DNA of 64,000 bases from the NCBI GenBank assembly GCA_040274725.1, contig JBEMAQ010000006.1, positions 121,991-185,990 of the forward strand, written 5' to 3'. The notes below the pieces were generated by a model. The model saw nothing but the letters and a program-made list of their open reading frames with translations. It did no database searches and had not been told where the DNA came from. The stretch comes from Solibacillus sp040274725. Its GTDB lineage: Bacteria > Bacillota > Bacilli > Bacillales_A > Planococcaceae. Shown one piece after another: positions 51,674 through 60,089 of the stretch (the first letter of the stretch is position 1; the number at the start of each line of letters is the position of its first letter). The translations under genes were made by a program, and so were the position numbers.

Positions 51674-52960
51674 ATGAATAATACGAAGGCAGCAACGCTC
51701 GGCATTCAGCATTTACTTGCGATGTATGCAGGGGCAATATTAGTACCATTAATTATCGGTGGCGCACTTGGCTTTGACTCAGCGCAAATGACGTATTTAG
51801 TCGCAATCGATATTTTCATGTGCGGTGTGGCAACATTACTGCAAGTTTGGAAAGGGAAAGTAATTGGCATCGGTTTACCAGTTGTACTTGGCTGTACGTT
51901 TACAGCAGTTAGTCCGATTATCGCGATTGGGACATCTGGTGGTTTAGGTGATGTGTACGGTGCAATTATTGCATCGGGTTTAATTATCGTAGTAATCGGT
52001 GGCATCTTCGGACGTTTAGTGCCGTTCTTCCCACCAGTTGTAACAGGCTCGGTTGTCACAATTATCGGTATTAGCTTATTACCAGTAGCCTTAAACAATA
52101 TGGCTGGCGGTCAAGGTGCTCCTGATTTTGCATCAGGCTCAAATGTAGCACTTGCCTTCATTACACTTCTAATTATTTTAGTTGTTTATCGTTTCTCAGT
52201 AGGATTCGTTCGTGCAATCTCGATTTTAATCGGACTTGTTGCGGGTACAGTAATTGCTATTTTCATAGGGAAAGTAGATTTCACACCAGTAGTTGATGCA
52301 TCTTGGCTACATATTATGACACCATTCTACCTAGCAACACCAACATTTGAAGTGTCAGCGATTTTAACAATGACACTTGTTGCAATGGTTTCATTAGTAG
52401 AATCTACAGGCGTATACTATGCACTAAGTGATATTTGTAAAAAGGATTTAACATCAAAGGATTTATCAAGAGGGTACCGTGCGGAAGGTTTAGCATCAAT
52501 TATTGGTGGTATTTTCAACGCATTCCCTTACACAACCTTCTCGCAAAACGTCGGTCTGATCCAAATGTCTGGCGTACGTGACCGCAAAGTCATCTTCATG
52601 ACAGGTGGTATGCTTGTGGCACTTGGTTTCTTACCAAAGCTTGCGGCGATTACAACGATTATCCCAACGTCTGTACTTGGTGCAGCGATGCTTGCGATGT
52701 TCGGTATGGTCATTACGCAAGGTGTACGCATGCTTGCACCAGAGATTGCAAAATCAATGGAAAACGCCATGGTCGTAGCGATTGCGGTTGGTCTTGGTGT
52801 CGGTGTAGCGGTTGTTCCAGACATCTTCGCCTCATTACCAGCAGGGCTTTCAATTTTAACATCAAATGGTATCGTGGCAGGTTCACTTACGGCAATTTTA
52901 TTAAATATCCTATTTAATATGATTGGTCCAAAGCGTAAAGACCCGATGCATGTAGAATAA
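51674..52960 (+). CDS. pbuX: Xanthine permease
   Basis: This 428-residue nucleobase:cation symporter-2 carrier has about fourteen TM segments. GIQHLLAMYAGAILVPLIIG opens the protein, VTGSVVTIIGISLLPVALNN is the family QH/NAT region, and LVESTGVYYALSDICKKDLT and FNAFPYTTFSQNVGLIQMSG are the substrate-binding helices typical of PbuX. It imports xanthine with protons. AGGAGG lies upstream. It follows xpt by 72 nt, with no terminator between. Confidence 0.93.
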   Translation: MNNTKAATLGIQHLLAMYAGAILVPLIIGGALGFDSAQMTYLVAIDIFMCGVATLLQVWKGKVIGIGLPVVLGCTFTAVSPIIAIGTSGGLGDVYGAIIASGLIIVVIGGIFGRLVPFFPPVVTGSVVTIIGISLLPVALNNMAGGQGAPDFASGSNVALAFITLLIILVVYRFSVGFVRAISILIGLVAGTVIAIFIGKVDFTPVVDASWLHIMTPFYLATPTFEVSAILTMTLVAMVSLVESTGVYYALSDICKKDLTSKDLSRGYRAEGLASIIGGIFNAFPYTTFSQNVGLIQMSGVRDRKVIFMTGGMLVALGFLPKLAAITTIIPTSVLGAAMLAMFGMVITQGVRMLAPEIAKSMENAMVVAIAVGLGVGVAVVPDIFASLPAGLSILTSNGIVAGSLTAILLNILFNMIGPKRKDPMHVE

Positions 52961-52967
52961 ACAAAGA

Positions 52968-53003
52968 AGTATCTCGAGACAATTTTCGAGATACTTTTTT
53001 TGT
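52968..53003 (+). terminator. Rho-independent terminator of xpt-pbuX
   Basis: AGTATCTCGA and TCGAGATACT pair around GACAATTT, then TTTTTTTG. Confidence 0.85.
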
Positions 53004-53010
53004 TGAGTAA

Positions 53011-53373
53011 GGAATTACAGAACAGATGCTAAATGAAATGAACAGAAGTACAACCGAAGTGCATGAGGGAGCGCGACTGGTATACACGATTAAGGGGATA
53101 CTAAGCGCGGCAAAGTAAGCGATGGGTGATGTGCAGCAAATGTCACATCGGACAAAGGAAATTGAAGTGACAGCGTATGCGGTAAACAAGTCTATTCAAC
53201 AAAATGCACAGGTAAGCTTACAGGTAGCAAAAGGTGCAGAGATTGTGCGTGAGTCCTCAACGGTACAAAGTGAGGTTGTCATTACATTAACGCGTACAGT
53301 AGGTGAACTTACAAAATCCGTTACGAAGCTTGAAACAATTTTTCGACATTATATGTTACCAGAGAATAAATAA
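53011..53373 (+). pseudogene. Methyl-accepting chemotaxis protein, C-terminal remnant with in-frame stop
   Basis: The frame reads GITEQMLNEMNRSTTEVHEG, ARLVYTIKGILSAAK, then TAA (53116-53118), then AMGDVQQMSHRTKEIEVTAY and continues to 53373. The heptad-rich pattern (EM...T.EV..G..LV...) matches the last part of the MCP signalling domain after the hairpin tip. The receptor part and the signalling tip are missing, no ribosome site precedes it, and the stop splits it. It is a gene remnant left downstream of the pbuX terminator. Confidence 0.65.
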
Positions 53374-53401
53374 AATTACGCATTGATTTTGAATGAAGTA
53401 G

Positions 53402-53436
53402 GGTGTATCTATGACGAGGAGATGCACCTTTTTTAT
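53402..53436 (+). terminator. Rho-independent terminator
   Basis: GGTGTATCT and AGATGCACC pair (one wobble) and TTTTTTATT follows. It probably ended the former MCP gene. Confidence 0.75.
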
Positions 53437-53544
53437 TATGAGTGAATTCTCACTTGAATAAGATAAACTGAATAGAAAATCACTAGCGTGGATAAAATAT
53501 CTTTCAGTAACATGTTTTAAAAATGCAATACTGGAGGAGAAAAA

Positions 53545-54588
53545 ATGAAAGCACTAGTGTACGCAGGTCCAGGAAAAAAAGAGGTTCGTGAAGTAGAAAA
53601 GCCAAAAATACTTCAAGATAGCGATGCCGTTGTAAGGCTATTAAAAACAACGATTTGTGGAACAGATTCGCACATTTTAGGTGGTGACGTGCCGGCTGCA
53701 AAGGAAGGGCTGATTTTAGGGCATGAAGGAATTGGCATTGTCGAGGAAATCGGTTCAGGTGTCAAAAACTTTAAAGTTGGTGATAAAGTCATCATTTCAT
53801 GTGTGACAGCTTGTGGCACATGCATGTATTGTAAGGACTCGCTCTATGCGCATTGCAAGGATGGCGGTTGGATTTTAGGGCATTTAATTAACGGGACGCA
53901 AGCAGAATACGTACACATCCCGCATGCGGACAACTCACTTTATCATATTCCAGAAGGCATTTCAGATGATGCAGCCGTTATGATTTCCGATATTTTACCG
54001 ACCGGCTTTGAAATTGGGGTGCTAAATGGGCAAGTGAAGCCTGGTGATACAATCGCTATCATTGGGGCGGGGCCGATTGGGATGTCGGTTTTATTAACGT
54101 CGCAGTTTTATTCGCCGGGTACAATCATTATGGTCGATTTAGATGACAATCGACTAGAAAATGCAAAGCGATTCGGGGCAACGCATACGGTCAATTCAAA
54201 AGATGGGGCTGCGGCCATTAAAAAGATTTTAGAGCTGACAGACGGTGTCGGGGTAGATGTAGCGATTGAGGCGGTCGGCTACCCTGCGACGTTTGATATT
54301 TGCCAAAAGATTTTAGCGCCTGGTGGGCATTTAGCAAACGTTGGAGTGCACGGTAAGCCGGTCGAGCTGCAGCTGCAGGATTTATGGATTCGCAATGTGA
54401 CAATAACAACGGGCCTTGTGTCGACATATTCTACACCGATGCTTTTAAAAACGCTATCGGGCGGTAAAATTAACGTCGATGAGCTTGTTACGCACCGCTT
54501 TCCGTTTTCGCAAATTATTGAGGCATATGAAACGTTCCAAAATGCGTCGAGAGAAAAGGCACTAAAAGTGATGATTGATTTTGAATAA
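53545..54588 (+). CDS. Zinc-dependent alcohol dehydrogenase (MDR family)
   Basis: This 347-residue medium-chain dehydrogenase has catalytic zinc ligands in TTICGTDSHILGG (Cys38) and GHEGIGIVEEIG (His60, Glu61), and a structural zinc site CGTCMYCKDSLYAHC (four Cys). The NAD fold carries AIIGAGPIGMSVL (about 172-184) and VDLDDNRL, where Asp suggests NAD rather than NADP. It oxidises an alcohol or reduces an aldehyde in the cytoplasm; the group includes secondary-alcohol and formaldehyde-like enzymes. GGAGGAG precedes the ATG. It is a single gene before a bidirectional terminator. Confidence 0.88.
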   Translation: MKALVYAGPGKKEVREVEKPKILQDSDAVVRLLKTTICGTDSHILGGDVPAAKEGLILGHEGIGIVEEIGSGVKNFKVGDKVIISCVTACGTCMYCKDSLYAHCKDGGWILGHLINGTQAEYVHIPHADNSLYHIPEGISDDAAVMISDILPTGFEIGVLNGQVKPGDTIAIIGAGPIGMSVLLTSQFYSPGTIIMVDLDDNRLENAKRFGATHTVNSKDGAAAIKKILELTDGVGVDVAIEAVGYPATFDICQKILAPGGHLANVGVHGKPVELQLQDLWIRNVTITTGLVSTYSTPMLLKTLSGGKINVDELVTHRFPFSQIIEAYETFQNASREKALKVMIDFE

Positions 54589-54597
54589 ATAATAAAA

Positions 54598-54640
54598 AAA
54601 CCCGTTCAAAAAAGACAATTACAACTTTTTTGAACGGGTT
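54598..54640. terminator. Bidirectional terminator
   Basis: AACCCGTTCAAAAAAG and CTTTTTTGAACGGGTT form a perfect stem between convergent transcripts. Confidence 0.85.
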
Positions 54641-54696
54641 AATTTGAGTAAATCTTTATAAAAAGAAAGGGAGGAGTAATTTTAGCAAAGAGTTTG

Positions 54697-55455
54697 TTAA
54701 ATAGCGAATTCAGGTGTTTGTACACTATCCTCTGCATAGCCCATAACACGGTTTAAAATTTTGCTTTCATAATAAACAAAATCATTATTTCTGATGCGTG
54801 GACGGGCAAGTGGGATTGGTAAATCAAGTGTAATCGCACCTTCCTCAATTAAAATGACGCGGTCCGCTAAGGCGACGGCCTCGCTTACATCATGCGTGAC
54901 AAGTAGCGCGGTAAAGCCAGATTGCTGCCATAATGATTCGATGAGTGCCTGCATGTCTAGGCGAGTAAGTGCATCGAGCGCACCGAGTGGCTCATCTAAT
55001 AATAGTAGTCTAGGGTTCGTTGACAGTGCGCGCGCTAATGCTACACGCTGCCTTTGTCCACCTGATAATTTATTTGGCCATTCTGCTGCCTTTTGCTCTA
55101 ACCCAACACTTTTTAACGTCGCAAGTACAGCATCAGGTGCTTTATTTGTGGCGCAAATTGAAATGTTTTCTAATACAGACTTCCAAGGAAGTAGACGTGG
55201 CTCTTGGAATAATACACGTGTCCCGTCCGCTTGATCAGCCACGCCTTGTTTGTTTAATAAAAGAGAGCCTGTCGTTTTTTGCTCTAAATCTGCAATGAGT
55301 CGTAGCAATGTACTTTTTCCGCAGCCGCTTTTACCGACGATGGCAATAAATTCGCCGCTTTTGACATCTAAATTAATATTTGTTAGTACAGCAGTATCTC
55401 CGAAGGATTTAGACAACTGCTCAATTTGAATGGACGTTCCAATATAGTCTGTCAT
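54697..55455 (-). CDS. ssuB: ABC transporter ATPase, SsuB/TauB-like
   Basis: This 252-residue ATPase has Walker A VGKSGCGKSTLLR (about 38-50), Q-loop VLFQEPRLLPWKSV, signature LSGGQRQRVALARAL, Walker B LLLLDEPLGALD and switch VTHDVSEAVALADR. The PWKSV after the Q-loop fits sulfonate/taurine importers. It starts 12 nt after the permease stop and is the last gene of the second organosulfur operon. It is a paralogue of the ATPase at 18476-19210 but clearly diverged. Confidence 0.88.
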   Translation of the reverse strand: MTDYIGTSIQIEQLSKSFGDTAVLTNINLDVKSGEFIAIVGKSGCGKSTLLRLIADLEQKTTGSLLLNKQGVADQADGTRVLFQEPRLLPWKSVLENISICATNKAPDAVLATLKSVGLEQKAAEWPNKLSGGQRQRVALARALSTNPRLLLLDEPLGALDALTRLDMQALIESLWQQSGFTALLVTHDVSEAVALADRVILIEEGAITLDLPIPLARPRIRNNDFVYYESKILNRVMGYAEDSVQTPEFAI

Positions 55456-55467
55456 ATCACTTCACCT

Positions 55468-56244
55468 CTAGTTCTTCATAAAATTTGGATGCCACTGTAG
55501 CCAGCGTTTTTCTAAAAACTTTGCGATAGAGTCGGAAAGCTTCCCGAGTAGCGCATAAATTAAAATCGCTAAAACGATAATATCCATCTGCATAAATTCG
55601 CGCCCCTGCATCGCGAGATAACCGATGCCTGAATCAGCTGCAACCGTTTCAGCCACGATGAGTGTCAGCCACATAATACCCAGTGAATAACGAATCCCTA
55701 CTAGGATTGAAGGAAGCGCCCCTGGCAGAATAATATGCTTAAATAATTCAATCTTAGTTAGTTTATATACTTTACCCATTTCAATAAGCCCTGGATCAAT
55801 CGAACGGATACCGTGGAACGTATTTAAATAAATCGGGAAAAAGACACCAAGTACAATTAAAATTAGTTTCGCAGGCTCTGCGATACCGAACCATAAAATA
55901 ACGAGCGGCACTAATGCCAAGTGCGGGATTGTGCGCATCATTTGAATCGTTGAATCTAAAAATAGTTCCGAGTAACGGCTAATACCATTAATAAGTCCTA
56001 AAATGAGCCCAATTGAACCACCGATTAAAAAGCCTAAAAATGCACGCTGGGTACTAATAACAACGGATTCTAATAGTTCACCGCTTTTTATTAAATCAAG
56101 AGCCGTTGAAAACACAGTGAGTGGTGCGATAAAGCGTGTGTTTTGTGCAAAAATACCGGTCGTGAAAATATGCCAAATAATTAATAAGGCGAGTGGTAAT
56201 AGCCACGGAATAAATTGCTGTTTTCTAATTGCGATGTTTGACAT
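55468..56244 (-). CDS. ssuC: ABC transporter permease, SsuC/TauC-like
   Basis: The 258-residue permease has six TM helices. The EAA loop is EMGKVYKLTKIELFKHIILP and MMRTIPHLALVPLVILWFGI is the typical preceding segment. The C-terminal region (AVLIYALLGKLSDSIAKFLE) matches SsuC. It is preceded by a weak ribosome site (GGTGATC) and lies between substrate-binding and ATPase genes with gaps of 12-16 nt, so it is the channel of this importer. Confidence 0.88.
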   Translation of the reverse strand: MSNIAIRKQQFIPWLLPLALLIIWHIFTTGIFAQNTRFIAPLTVFSTALDLIKSGELLESVVISTQRAFLGFLIGGSIGLILGLINGISRYSELFLDSTIQMMRTIPHLALVPLVILWFGIAEPAKLILIVLGVFFPIYLNTFHGIRSIDPGLIEMGKVYKLTKIELFKHIILPGALPSILVGIRYSLGIMWLTLIVAETVAADSGIGYLAMQGREFMQMDIIVLAILIYALLGKLSDSIAKFLEKRWLQWHPNFMKN

Positions 56245-56260
56245 GAATGATCACCAGCCT

Positions 56261-57268
56261 TTACTCATTACTTAATTTCCGTAAGTCTTCATTTAAAATT
56301 TGGTCCCAATTTTTTGAAACGTCCACTTGTTTGTCAATTAAGCCAATTGATAAAAATGTATCGGCAATATCTTGTTGTGAGGCAATCGCTTCATCTGTGA
56401 TGGGGATGATTTTTGTAGGACGCTGTTTCTCGCCGTCCTTTAATGTTTGTAATGCAGTTTCTACTGGCTGCTTCGTATTTTCTGCATAAATTCCAGCCCA
56501 TTGCTTGATATTTTCGCGCTGCCATTCATACGATTTGTTAAGGCGTGCTAGAAAGTCAACTAATGCTGCACGCTTCTTATCATCCTCAAGAACAGATGTA
56601 TGTGCGCTGAGCGGGAAGTTCCCAGATAAAATCGTTTCTGCAGATGCAAGTGTAGTTGCGCCTCTCTCTTTAGCTGTGATAATCGAGTTCCCATAGCTCG
56701 CTAGCGCATCGACATTATTGCCAAGCAGTGCCGTTAAGCCGTCTGCTGTCGTTAATGCTTGCGCGTCGATATCATCCCAAGTAAGGCCTGCTTCCTCTAA
56801 AATTTTCACAAGGAAATATTGTGCTGTTGTATTTTGAACGTAAGCTACTTTTTTCCCTTTTAAATCTGCTGGTGTTTTAATAGATGAATCCTTTGGTACG
56901 ACAATTTCCTGCAGTAGTGTATTGGAGTTCGAGATGGCGATAATTTTTGAAGCATCCCCATTTGCTGAGAGGGAAGAAAAGATTGGCGGGATTTCACTTG
57001 TTGAACCGAAATCTACGTGACCTGCATTCATTGCCTCTAAAATGAGGTTACCACCTTGGAATACACTATATTCAATGTTATAAGGCAAATCTTGATCTAA
57101 TCCCGCATGCTTGAGTGCCTCTTCATGTGAGCCCCAACCAGTTTGTGCAATGCGTAAAGTCACCTTCTCTTCTCCACTCGCTGTTTTGACTGCGGATTCT
57201 GCGGATGAGCATGCTGTTAAAACAGTTAATATAGTGAGGAGAACGACAAATGAATATAGTTTTCTCAT
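56261..57268 (-). CDS. ssuA: ABC transporter substrate-binding lipoprotein, SsuA-like
   Basis: This 335-residue protein has a lipoprotein signal (lipobox LTAC followed by SSAES) and an SsuA/TauA-type domain: VTLRIAQTGWGSHEEALKHA, IEYSVFQGGNLILEAMNAGH, VDFGSTSEIPPIFSSLSANG and LKGKKVAYVQNTTAQYFLVK. It should bind an aliphatic sulfonate or related sulfur compound outside the membrane. AAAGGAG lies upstream. Its start overlaps the stop of the dehydrogenase gene by 4 nt (ATGA), tying importer and enzyme together. Confidence 0.88.
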   Translation of the reverse strand: MRKLYSFVVLLTILTVLTACSSAESAVKTASGEEKVTLRIAQTGWGSHEEALKHAGLDQDLPYNIEYSVFQGGNLILEAMNAGHVDFGSTSEIPPIFSSLSANGDASKIIAISNSNTLLQEIVVPKDSSIKTPADLKGKKVAYVQNTTAQYFLVKILEEAGLTWDDIDAQALTTADGLTALLGNNVDALASYGNSIITAKERGATTLASAETILSGNFPLSAHTSVLEDDKKRAALVDFLARLNKSYEWQRENIKQWAGIYAENTKQPVETALQTLKDGEKQRPTKIIPITDEAIASQQDIADTFLSIGLIDKQVDVSKNWDQILNEDLRKLSNE

Positions 57269-58371
57269 ATAGTTTGCTCCTTTGCATACAGGATTTGTTG
57301 ACCAAGTGCGTCCGCTTTATAAATCGCCGTTTCCACTAGCTCCGCTGTAAGAGGATGAGGGAAAGTTGCTGTTTTTTGCTCATGAGTAAGTAATTGTGCT
57401 AGTTGTTGAATCGTGTCCTCACTATTTTCAGTAAAGCCAAGCTGCGTGAGTGTCACAGGCTGTTTGAGCTCTGCTAGATAATGAATGAATGCCTCGATTT
57501 CTTTTTCTTCTTTTTTCTCCAGGAAAAATTGCACAATTAAACCGAAAATAACTTTTTCCCCGTGCAATGTGTGGTGTGTCTCAGGGAAATACGTTAACTT
57601 ATTGTGAAGTGCATGCGCTAACGGCTCCTTATACGAATCACCCTGAATGCTACCTACTAGGCCTGCAAGAGCTAAAACGGTATCAATCACTTGAAGGAAT
57701 GCCCTTGTTACTTGTTGATTTTCGTTATCCTTTGTTGCTTGTAAGCTATACGTCTCTAAGATTTGAATCGCTAGCTTGGCGTTATGCAGCGACGTTGTAA
57801 AGGCAAATTCGTAATGTTCCTCGTTAATATAAGGGGCAAATTCATACCATTTTACTAAAGTATCCGCAATGCCAGCTTGTAAATAACGAACAGGTGCCTG
57901 TACTAAAATATTCGGATCAACTAAAATTGCCTCTGGAGAATTGTTGAGTCGAATAAAATCAATCGTTTCCCCATTTTCGCTATAAATGACACTCAGTGCG
58001 GTCCATGCAGCACAAGTAGCGGCAATTGTAGGAATTGTAATAATCGGGGCGCCTAAGTGTTCAGCAGCAGCCTTTGCTGAATCGAGCGCACTTCCACCAC
58101 CAATACCAATAAGACTAGTAGCACCTATTTGCTGTCCTTTTTCAATAATTTGTTGGATTGTATGATGTGTAGCATAACCTGTGAAATAAAAAATCTCATA
58201 GTCAACGGCATGAGTGACTAAGCTCGTAATAACGGGTGCTTTCACCTGTTCGAAGGCTGTTTTTCCACTAACGATTAACACTTTTCCGTTAGCACCTTTT
58301 ACATATTCAGCTGTTTTAGCAAGAATATTTTCTTCTCGTACATATTGCTTTGGCGTGTTTAGTATAAGCAT
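57265..58371 (-). CDS. hcxA: Iron-containing dehydrogenase, HcxA (YbdH)-like
   Basis: This 368-residue member of the glycerol-dehydrogenase/Fe-ADH superfamily is close in pattern to E. coli HcxA (YbdH), a reductase of 2-oxo acids. It has GIGGGSALDSAKAAAEHLGA for NAD(P), the family-specific IPTIAATCAAWTALSVIYSE, and metal ligands in GIADTLVKWYE and HALHNKLTYFPETHHTLHGE. ATG 58369-58371 is well spaced from AAAAGG. It overlaps ssuA by 4 nt and lies 115 nt after the LLM monooxygenase gene. In context it may process a carbonyl product of C-S cleavage (inference). Confidence 0.8.
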   Translation of the reverse strand: MLILNTPKQYVREENILAKTAEYVKGANGKVLIVSGKTAFEQVKAPVITSLVTHAVDYEIFYFTGYATHHTIQQIIEKGQQIGATSLIGIGGGSALDSAKAAAEHLGAPIITIPTIAATCAAWTALSVIYSENGETIDFIRLNNSPEAILVDPNILVQAPVRYLQAGIADTLVKWYEFAPYINEEHYEFAFTTSLHNAKLAIQILETYSLQATKDNENQQVTRAFLQVIDTVLALAGLVGSIQGDSYKEPLAHALHNKLTYFPETHHTLHGEKVIFGLIVQFFLEKKEEKEIEAFIHYLAELKQPVTLTQLGFTENSEDTIQQLAQLLTHEQKTATFPHPLTAELVETAIYKADALGQQILYAKEQTI

Positions 58372-58400
58372 AATTTTTCGCACCTTTTCATTTTTAATTT

Positions 58401-58431
58401 GGCAACGAGTAGGGGGGACTAGCTCGTTGCC
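58401..58431. terminator. Hairpin between the monooxygenase and hcxA genes
   Basis: GGCAACGAG and CTCGTTGCC form a perfect 9-bp stem, extended by TAG/CTA. On the minus-strand RNA the loop contains a run of C. The tail is not a clean T-run, so it may be a leaky terminator or an RNA-stabilising element that sets the ratio of the first gene to the rest. Confidence 0.5.
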
Positions 58432-58485
58432 ATTTAGTTATAAAGTGGGCGTATTGGCTATTTTGCAATCTGCACCATACGTGAT

Positions 58486-59811
58486 TTAAACTGTTACTTT
58501 TGCATGTTGGCTTTCTTTAAACGGTAACCCTAAATTACTGCGTAATGTGTCGCCTGTATAATCCTTACGATAAATACCGCGCTGCTGTAAGAGTGGCACA
58601 ACCTTTTCAACAAAGTCCTCTAATGTGCGCGGAACGGATACACCGACGATAAAGCCATCAGAACCTTTATTCACAAACCATTCCTGTATTAAATCAGCAA
58701 TTTTTCCAGGTGTGCCGATAAAGGCTGTTTTTGGTGTCGCCTCACGCAGTGCAACTTGTCGGAGTGTTAGTTGTTCTTCCTGTGCATACTGTTTAATGCG
58801 GTCTGTATGGCTTTTGAAGCTATTACTGCCGATATCACCTAATTCAGGGAACGGCTTATCTAACGGATATTGTGAAAAGTCATGATGATCGAAGTAGCGA
58901 CCTAAATAATCGAGTGCACGTTCGGTTGACACTAAATTCGCAAGCTCTTCGTATTTTTGTTCTGCTTCTTCCTCTGTATCCCCAATGATTGGTGAAATAC
59001 CCGGTAAAATGACGATATCCTCCTCTTTTCGCCCAAATGCCTCTGCCTGCTGCTTTACATTCTGATAAAAGGCCTGTGCTGCTTGTAAATTTTCCGCATT
59101 TGTGAAAACAGCATCCGCATCTTTAGCCGCTAAGCGTTTTCCAGCTTCTGAAGAGCCTGCCTGGAAAATAACCGGCTGTCCTTGCTTGGAGCGTCCAACA
59201 TTTAAGGGACCTGCAACAGCGAAGTGCTTGCCTTCGTGATTCAGTGAATGAAGCTTTTGTGGGTCAAAGAAAATGTCGTTTTCCTTATCATTAACAAAAG
59301 CATCATCATCCCAAGAATCCCAAAGACCTTTTGTTACTGTTAAATATTCCTCTGCTATTTCATAACGTTTTGCATGATCTGGATGATCTGCAACTGTTTT
59401 GTTAAAGTTCAATGCTGATTTTTCAAGAGGTGACGTCACAACATTCCAACCTGCACGTCCGTGACTAATTTGGTCTAGTGAAGCGAACTGACGTGCAACA
59501 TTGAACGGCTCGCTGTATGAAGTAGAAACCGTACCGACTAAACCAATGTTCGTTGTCACTGCTGCAAGAGCAGATAAAATAGTAAGTGGTTCAAAACGAT
59601 TTAAAAAATGTGGAATCGATTTTTCGTTAATATAAAGTCCGTCCGCGATAAATACTAAATCAAATTTGCCCTTTTCGGCAGTAAGAGCCTGTTGCTTATA
59701 AAAATTTAAGCTCACACTAGCATTTGTTTGAACCTCTGGATGTCTCCAACCCGAAATATTACCTCCAACACCATGAATAATTGCGCCTAAATGTAACTGT
59801 CGCTCGCTCAT
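58486..59811 (-). CDS. LLM-class flavin monooxygenase, NtaA/SnaA/DszA (DmoA)-type
   Basis: This 441-residue FMNH2-dependent monooxygenase has the NtaA/SnaA/DszA pattern: LHLGAIIHGVGGNISGWRHP, FDLVFIADGLYINE, TVSTSYSEPFNVARQFASLD, GRAGWNVVTSPLEKSALNF, RYEIAEEYLTVTKGLWDSWD and VIFQAGSSEAGKRLAAKDAD. Members oxidise dibenzothiophene sulfone, dimethyl sulfide, EDTA/NTA and similar molecules. ATG 59809-59811 is chosen because GGAGG is then 8 nt upstream. With an SsuABC importer in the same operon, a sulfur substrate is the likeliest, with FMNH2 supplied by the ssuE-like reductase elsewhere. Confidence 0.87.
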   Translation of the reverse strand: MSERQLHLGAIIHGVGGNISGWRHPEVQTNASVSLNFYKQQALTAEKGKFDLVFIADGLYINEKSIPHFLNRFEPLTILSALAAVTTNIGLVGTVSTSYSEPFNVARQFASLDQISHGRAGWNVVTSPLEKSALNFNKTVADHPDHAKRYEIAEEYLTVTKGLWDSWDDDAFVNDKENDIFFDPQKLHSLNHEGKHFAVAGPLNVGRSKQGQPVIFQAGSSEAGKRLAAKDADAVFTNAENLQAAQAFYQNVKQQAEAFGRKEEDIVILPGISPIIGDTEEEAEQKYEELANLVSTERALDYLGRYFDHHDFSQYPLDKPFPELGDIGSNSFKSHTDRIKQYAQEEQLTLRQVALREATPKTAFIGTPGKIADLIQEWFVNKGSDGFIVGVSVPRTLEDFVEKVVPLLQQRGIYRKDYTGDTLRSNLGLPFKESQHAKVTV

Positions 59812-59838
59812 CGTCATAACCTCCAAAAAGTATAGTAT

Positions 59839-59857
59839 TCAAATAGGTTTTATTTGA
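59839..59857. promoter_or_regulatory. Inverted repeat operator candidate of the second organosulfur operon
   Basis: TCAAATA and TATTTGA are separated by 5 nt. It lies 28 nt upstream of the monooxygenase start, downstream of a possible promoter on the minus strand (TTGTCG, 18 nt, TATGAT), a good position for repression. Confidence 0.45.
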
Positions 59858-60043
59858 TTGTCGGTAATCATAACACTAGAGAAATTTAAACGACAAGACA
59901 TTTAGAGATAGAAAAAATTCATAATATAAATTTTTTTAATCGATGAAATAGTGAAAAGCCTTATTTAAAGGGAAAATAAGGCGCTAATTGGATTTGTTTA
60001 TTAATGTTTTACGTGGGATGTAAAGGAATAGTGAGATAAAAAA

Positions 60044-60083
60044 ATGATGTTCAAAGCCAGTAGTTAGCTTTGAACATCATTTA
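60044..60083 (-). terminator. Rho-independent terminator of fumC
   Basis: AAATGATGTTCAAAGC and GCTTTGAACATCATTT pair on the minus strand and TTTT follows. Confidence 0.85.
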
Positions 60084-60089
60084 TTTTAA

